From assembly GCA_030686995.1 (NCBI GenBank), contig CM060708.1, positions 257,394,544 through 257,458,543 of the forward strand: DNA of 64,000 nucleotides, written 5' to 3'. The translations under genes and the position numbers were made by a program. Positions 59,999-64,000 of the stretch are shown in pieces. Origin of the DNA: Artemisia argyi (taxonomy: Eukaryota > Streptophyta > Magnoliopsida > Asterales > Asteraceae). A model generated the notes under the pieces. It searched no databases and was not told the origin of the DNA. It saw only the letters and a list, made by a program, of their open reading frames with translations. Positions within the stretch are counted from its first letter, which is position 1, and each line of letters begins with the position of its first letter.

Positions 59999-60043
<45 letters not shown>

Positions 60044-60500
60044 TTATAACTCGTTTTTTGTCTAAGTGTTGACCAGAGAGGGTTTTGTTTTATATTTTTA
60101 ACTATCCCGTCGACATGTCCACGGGACAGTAAAATAAATTAGTCGGCATTTTTGGCGCGATAATTTGATTTTTTTCGTGAAATTTTTGGCGGTTTCATTC
60201 CCGTCGACATGTCCACGCCATTCGGAAATTTATAAAAATAAATAAGTTTTATAAAATTAAAAATTAAATACTTTAATTTAAAATTAATTACTTTTATTTA
60301 ATTAAATACTTTTATAAACTTGAAAAACTATTAAAAAATAGTTTAATAAAATTAAAAATTAAATACTTTAATTTAAAATTAATTACTTTTATTTAATTAA
60401 ATACTTTTATAAAATTGAAAAATTTAAAAAAAAATAGTTTTATAAAATTAAAAATTAAATGCTTTAATTTCAAATTAATTACTTTTATTTAATTAAATTA

Positions 60501-61014
60501 ACGAGCCGAGATGATATGGTTGTACAAGAGATGTTAAACGAACGAGGCGAGATGCTATGGTTGTACATGAGATGTTAAACCAACGAGCAGAGATGCTATA
60601 TTTATACACGAGATGTTAAACGAACGAGCCGAGATGCTACGGTTATACATGAGATGTTAAACGAACGAGCCGAGATGATATCGTTATACATGAGATGTTA
60701 AACGGATGAGTCGAGATGCTACGGTTATACACGAGATGTTAAATGAACGAGCCGAGATGATATGGTTGGGCATGAGATGTTAAACCAACGAGCCAAGATG
60801 CTATGGTTATACACGAGATGTTAAACGAACGAGTTGAGATGCTACGGTTATACATGAGATGTTAAACGAACGAGCCGAGATGATATCGTTATACATGAGA
60901 TGTTAAACGGATGAGTCGAGATGCTACAGTTATACACGAGATGTTAAACGAACGAGCCGAGATGATATGGTTGTACATGAGATGTTAAACCAACGAGCCA
61001 AGATGCTATGGTTA
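60501..61014 (+). repeat. 41-bp minisatellite, about 12.5 units
   Basis: Period 41 bp, measured between successive GAGATGTTAAAC motifs (60528, 60569, ...). Unit core: ACGAGCCGAGATGMTAYGGT then TATACAYGAGATGTTAAAC. Units vary at a few positions, and a block of about four units appears repeated. The gypsy LTR at 61015 interrupts the last unit. Confidence 0.92.
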
Positions 61015-62420
61015 TGATGCGTGGGAATTGCACCAGGCTTTACCTCTCAAGGGATCTTGAGAAGCTTACAACCCCCACCAGGCAGTGTACCTGATCGTTG
61101 TAGTATAGTATAGTGACAATTACCGGGGGATTGATCGTTCAGCTTAGGAATAGTGTCGCTAGGATTAGAAAACCTAAATACTAGTTCTAAAGGTGAGGGA
61201 TGATTATTTTTGTGTTTTTATATTTTATGGAAAGCAAATTAAAATCTCGGGTTTGAAGGATTTGGGCGGAATTAGTTGCTATTCAACTAACCCAATACTA
61301 AGATGCAATCAAAATAAAATACTAAAAATGAAAATAAACTAATTTATACTAAGGTTGTGAGCAGTAATTGGAGAAAATGTGTTTACTTAGATTTCACTAC
61401 TCCCTAGATATCTTTTACACGTTAATTACTTGTTATAATTGCATGGATGACGGATCATATTCCTTAATACCATTCATGGGGTGGCACACATAACTCCCCA
61501 ATTCTATGAGCTCTTATCTCCTCCTACACCATGCCCAGCACAACTATAGGGATTGTAAACAGTGGCTCATGCATTAAATACAACCAATAAAGACCTATTG
61601 CACGTTGGTTCATGTTTCTTAAGACGTTCAATCATGTTACCAATTGGAGATCTGCCAGTTTTCTTAAGCCTAACATATAAATCATTCATCCAAGACAAGA
61701 ATAAACAAGTAATCAACACATAATCAATATCCAGGTTTCATTAGATCTAAGCAAACACAAGATAGATCTAGCCTAGCATGATGGAATTAAGACAAGAACA
61801 TGATATAGACAACCAACACATAGACATATTGATTGAATTAGAAGAACACTTATCTTGATTAATCATGCAAGGTATCAAGGGGTTGGAACCCTTGAAAAAC
61901 CTGTAAAGTTACACCAAAATCGTACTTAGTGTTTCTCCCAAAACTTCTCTCTTTTAATGTGAAAAACTAGAAAACTATATATAGAAAAAGGAGTCTGACG
62001 GCGTCAAGACCAAATAGGTGACGCCGTCACCTCGCCGCCAAAACAATCCTCGGACTGCCTTGATCTACATCTGACGCCGTCAAGTACAAAACATTTCCAG
62101 GCCGTCATGACTTTTACTCTTGACGCCCTACCTTCAAGACGCCGTCAAAACTCTTCTGGGTCGTCATGGAATTTTACTCTTGACGCCGTCAGGGAACTAC
62201 TCTTGACGCCGTCATGCACTGTTCCCGGCATGGAAAATTAAGACTTTGGCGTTTTCTTCACTTTTATGCTCCAAAAACGTCCGAATTGCTTCCTTTTCCA
62301 GATTTCACTCCCAAAGTACCTAAAATCACAAAAGGAACGATTTAGGGCAATATTTGATCAAATAAATTCGGATTCGGGCTTAAATGACCCCCTAAAAACG
62401 GATCATTTTTTGCCTCATCA
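61015..62420 (-). mobile_element. 3' LTR of minus-strand Ty3/gypsy element
   Basis: 1406 bp, minus-strand start TGATGAGGC and end CACGCATCA, homologous to the LTR at 131-1046. It differs by an additional block (about 61740-62240) that includes a cluster of GACGCCGTCA motifs (61990-62215). The polypurine tract lies on its right, so the element body extends right on the minus strand, tail-to-tail with the left-edge element. Confidence 0.82.
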
Positions 62421-63005
62421 TATACCCTTACACTTGAGATTTGCTTGTCCTCAAGCAAATGCGCTTTTATTCTACTCAAAATACAAGTTAGGGGTCATTT
62501 AACACTAATATAAAAGTAATTACAACAAATAATCGTTCCACTAAAGACCAATAGACAAGCACGGAGGTCATATACAAGCACCTCACAAATAGTGTTTAGA
62601 TACTCACATCTCTCGGGTGTAATAAAGTGTAAATTACAATATGGAAACGGAAGATATCTCTCACTACCTGTCATAGCAAAATAGATTACCATAGGCTTGG
62701 GAAAGGATCAAACCTCCACCACATGGCGTAAGCACCTAGGATAAACTATCAAAGAGGTCTTTTAAAGGGTTGTAACGTTAGGTGTAGGGATATGAAATAC
62801 ACGGTTTTGTTGGATAAAGGAAGTTTTACTGGTGGCGAGTTAACAATCTTGGTTAATTACATGTACAATATGGCGTTGCTAAGCCAAGACTAGACTCGAC
62901 TTAAGCTAATAAATGAAAAATAACAAAAACATAGAATGAAACGGGATGGTAGTCCGTATGTTTTTTTTTTTTCTCTTTTTCCTTTTTCTATTTTTTTCTT
63001 TTTCT

Positions 63006-63059
<54 letters not shown>

Positions 63060-64000
63060 ATACACTCTTACCCTACCATCCAAAATAATACATCATAGGG
63101 GTTGAACATTCCCCTTACACTTGAATTTTTACATACTTTACATTAAACTAATCTAATGACTCGAATTAAGAAAATCAAAACACTTGGAGCACTTTTAAGA
63201 TTAACGTACATATGGGGGTAATAAATGATGTTCTTCCCCATTACTCTATAAAATAAGTACTTACCCATGAGTCCCAATCGTCCCAAAACAATATGTACAA
63301 GGATATGACTCGACTTAGCAACCATGTAATCAATTAGATAGTTAACTTAGGGTTTAACAAATAACAATAATGCACTAAAAATGAGCGCATACAAGGAAGG
63401 CTAAGGCGATTTGGTTGTACATTTAAGTGGGGTGTAACAAATTCTTCCTTTAAGTAAAATGCTTAAAGTTAGAAACGAAAAGATAGGCTCGGAGGGGTGT
63501 ACTAGGGGTATCGTGTACTAAAAATGAGTACAACGCTAAGGTGTTTGGAAAAATTAGTTGACTTAACTAGTCAAGTAATATGACTTAAATGGTCAAATAA
63601 TTATAATACGGGTTTAACACAAGGGTAATCCTAATGCCTCTTATCATGTAGTAAATCCTACCATACGAATGTAGTCTCACTAGCGGTCTCGGGATGCATC
63701 ACTAACGCAAGTTCTAGAATCTAAATGCTACCGGTACACTCATAAGCACTAATAGTAAATGCTTTTCCTATCAAATCTAAAGGCGAACCTCACATATTTG
63801 GGTGGAAAATTTTTCTGAATGATACGGTTATGTGCTAGTCATACAATCTCCTATCCATGAGACGCTTGCTATGGCTAAAGTTTCACTCCTAAATGTTGTA
63901 AAAAATTTTAAATTTGGCGCTAAAATTGCACTAACAAGTATTTCTCATAGTTTTATTACACATCTACCATTAAACAAAACAAACTCAAGCGAAAGTGCAT
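62421..64000 (-). mobile_element. Ty3/gypsy internal 3' region, non-coding
   Basis: Continues the minus-strand element from the polypurine tract (AAGTGTAAGGGTATA in reverse, 62421-62435). 62436-62556 matches 1-130 in reverse. A T-run of about 48 bases lies at 63009-63057 beside a CT-rich stretch. No pol sequence reached before the window ends; frames here are short and unrecognised. Confidence 0.65.

Larger units (their letters stand above)
57950..60218. repeat. Array of 18-bp palindrome CCGTCGACATGTCSACGG
   Basis: Copies at 57950, 57980 (perfect), 58115 (perfect), 58190, 58244, 58298, 59467, 60107 and 60201, with half-copies near 58036 and 58050. Most replace the second GTCGAC by GTCCAC; 58244 is in the opposite orientation. 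Seven full or half copies fall within the first 420 bp. Confidence 0.88.
57904..61014. mobile_element. Left part of a probable CACTA (En/Spm) element
   Basis: Begins CACTAGTACAATCG exactly where homology to copy 1 ends, followed by a subterminal array of an 18-bp palindrome, as CACTA elements have. No TNPD-type transposase is visible. 58700-59090 holds two minus-strand exon-like pieces. The other end is not seen; a gypsy element interrupts it at 61015, so it may continue beyond the window. 60220-60480 is AT-rich with two roughly 120-bp direct repeats. Confidence 0.5.

Overview
This window is plant nuclear DNA: AT-rich, intron-bearing, and made almost entirely of transposable elements. The Ty1/copia gag text, the Ty3/gypsy LTR type, the abundant Helitrons and a Harbinger ORF1 resemble what I remember from Asteraceae (daisy family) genomes. 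That family assignment is recall-based and only moderately sure. I see one intact protein-coding gene, a LURP-one-related (LOR, tubby-C2-like) gene at 56.4-57.1 kb. It has a wrecked paralogue at 26.1-36.1 kb. No tRNA, rRNA or CRISPR array was found.

Layout. 1-3.9 kb is a nest: the 3' end of a Ty3/gypsy element (LTR 131-1046) lies inside a minus-strand Ty1/copia gag whose LTR runs to about 3.88 kb. 3.9-7.1 kb is the right part of a Helitron-like element carrying intron-containing fragments of a calcium-dependent protein kinase and of an RHD3/SEY1 GTPase. 7.8-8.3 kb is a solo LTR with its target-site duplication. It is followed by a SINE and a decayed hAT transposase (8.9-10.4 kb). 10.7-16.1 kb holds Helitron ends, a copia relic, a hAT element, an LTR-like relic and an ORF with a zinc-knuckle plus restriction-endonuclease-like domain.

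17.2-38.6 kb is copy 1 of a duplicated LOR locus. Its promoter is split by Helitrons, one of them about 7 kb with cargo. Its second exon carries a 2-bp deletion and is also split by a 9.3-kb non-autonomous LTR retrotransposon (LARD-like, LTRs about 3.49 kb and nearly identical). Its 3' flank holds two hAT-type elements. Copy 2 (55.3-57.9 kb) lacks all of these, so it shows the pre-insertion sites.

39.1-40.8 kb is a PIF/Harbinger-like element with a one-stop ORF1. 41-55 kb is a run of Helitron-like elements, including head-to-tail small copies at 49.97-50.80 kb and a series of diverged hairpins at 53.6-54.7 kb. 57.9-61.0 kb looks like one side of a CACTA element with a repeated 18-bp palindrome and a 41-bp minisatellite. 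It is interrupted by a minus-strand Ty3/gypsy element that runs off the right edge.

The window is best read as a comparison of two recent paralogous loci, one disabled and full of insertions and one intact, plus a record of Helitron gene capture. I found no convincing new enzymatic system. The most unusual structures are the hairpin arrays and the palindrome array.
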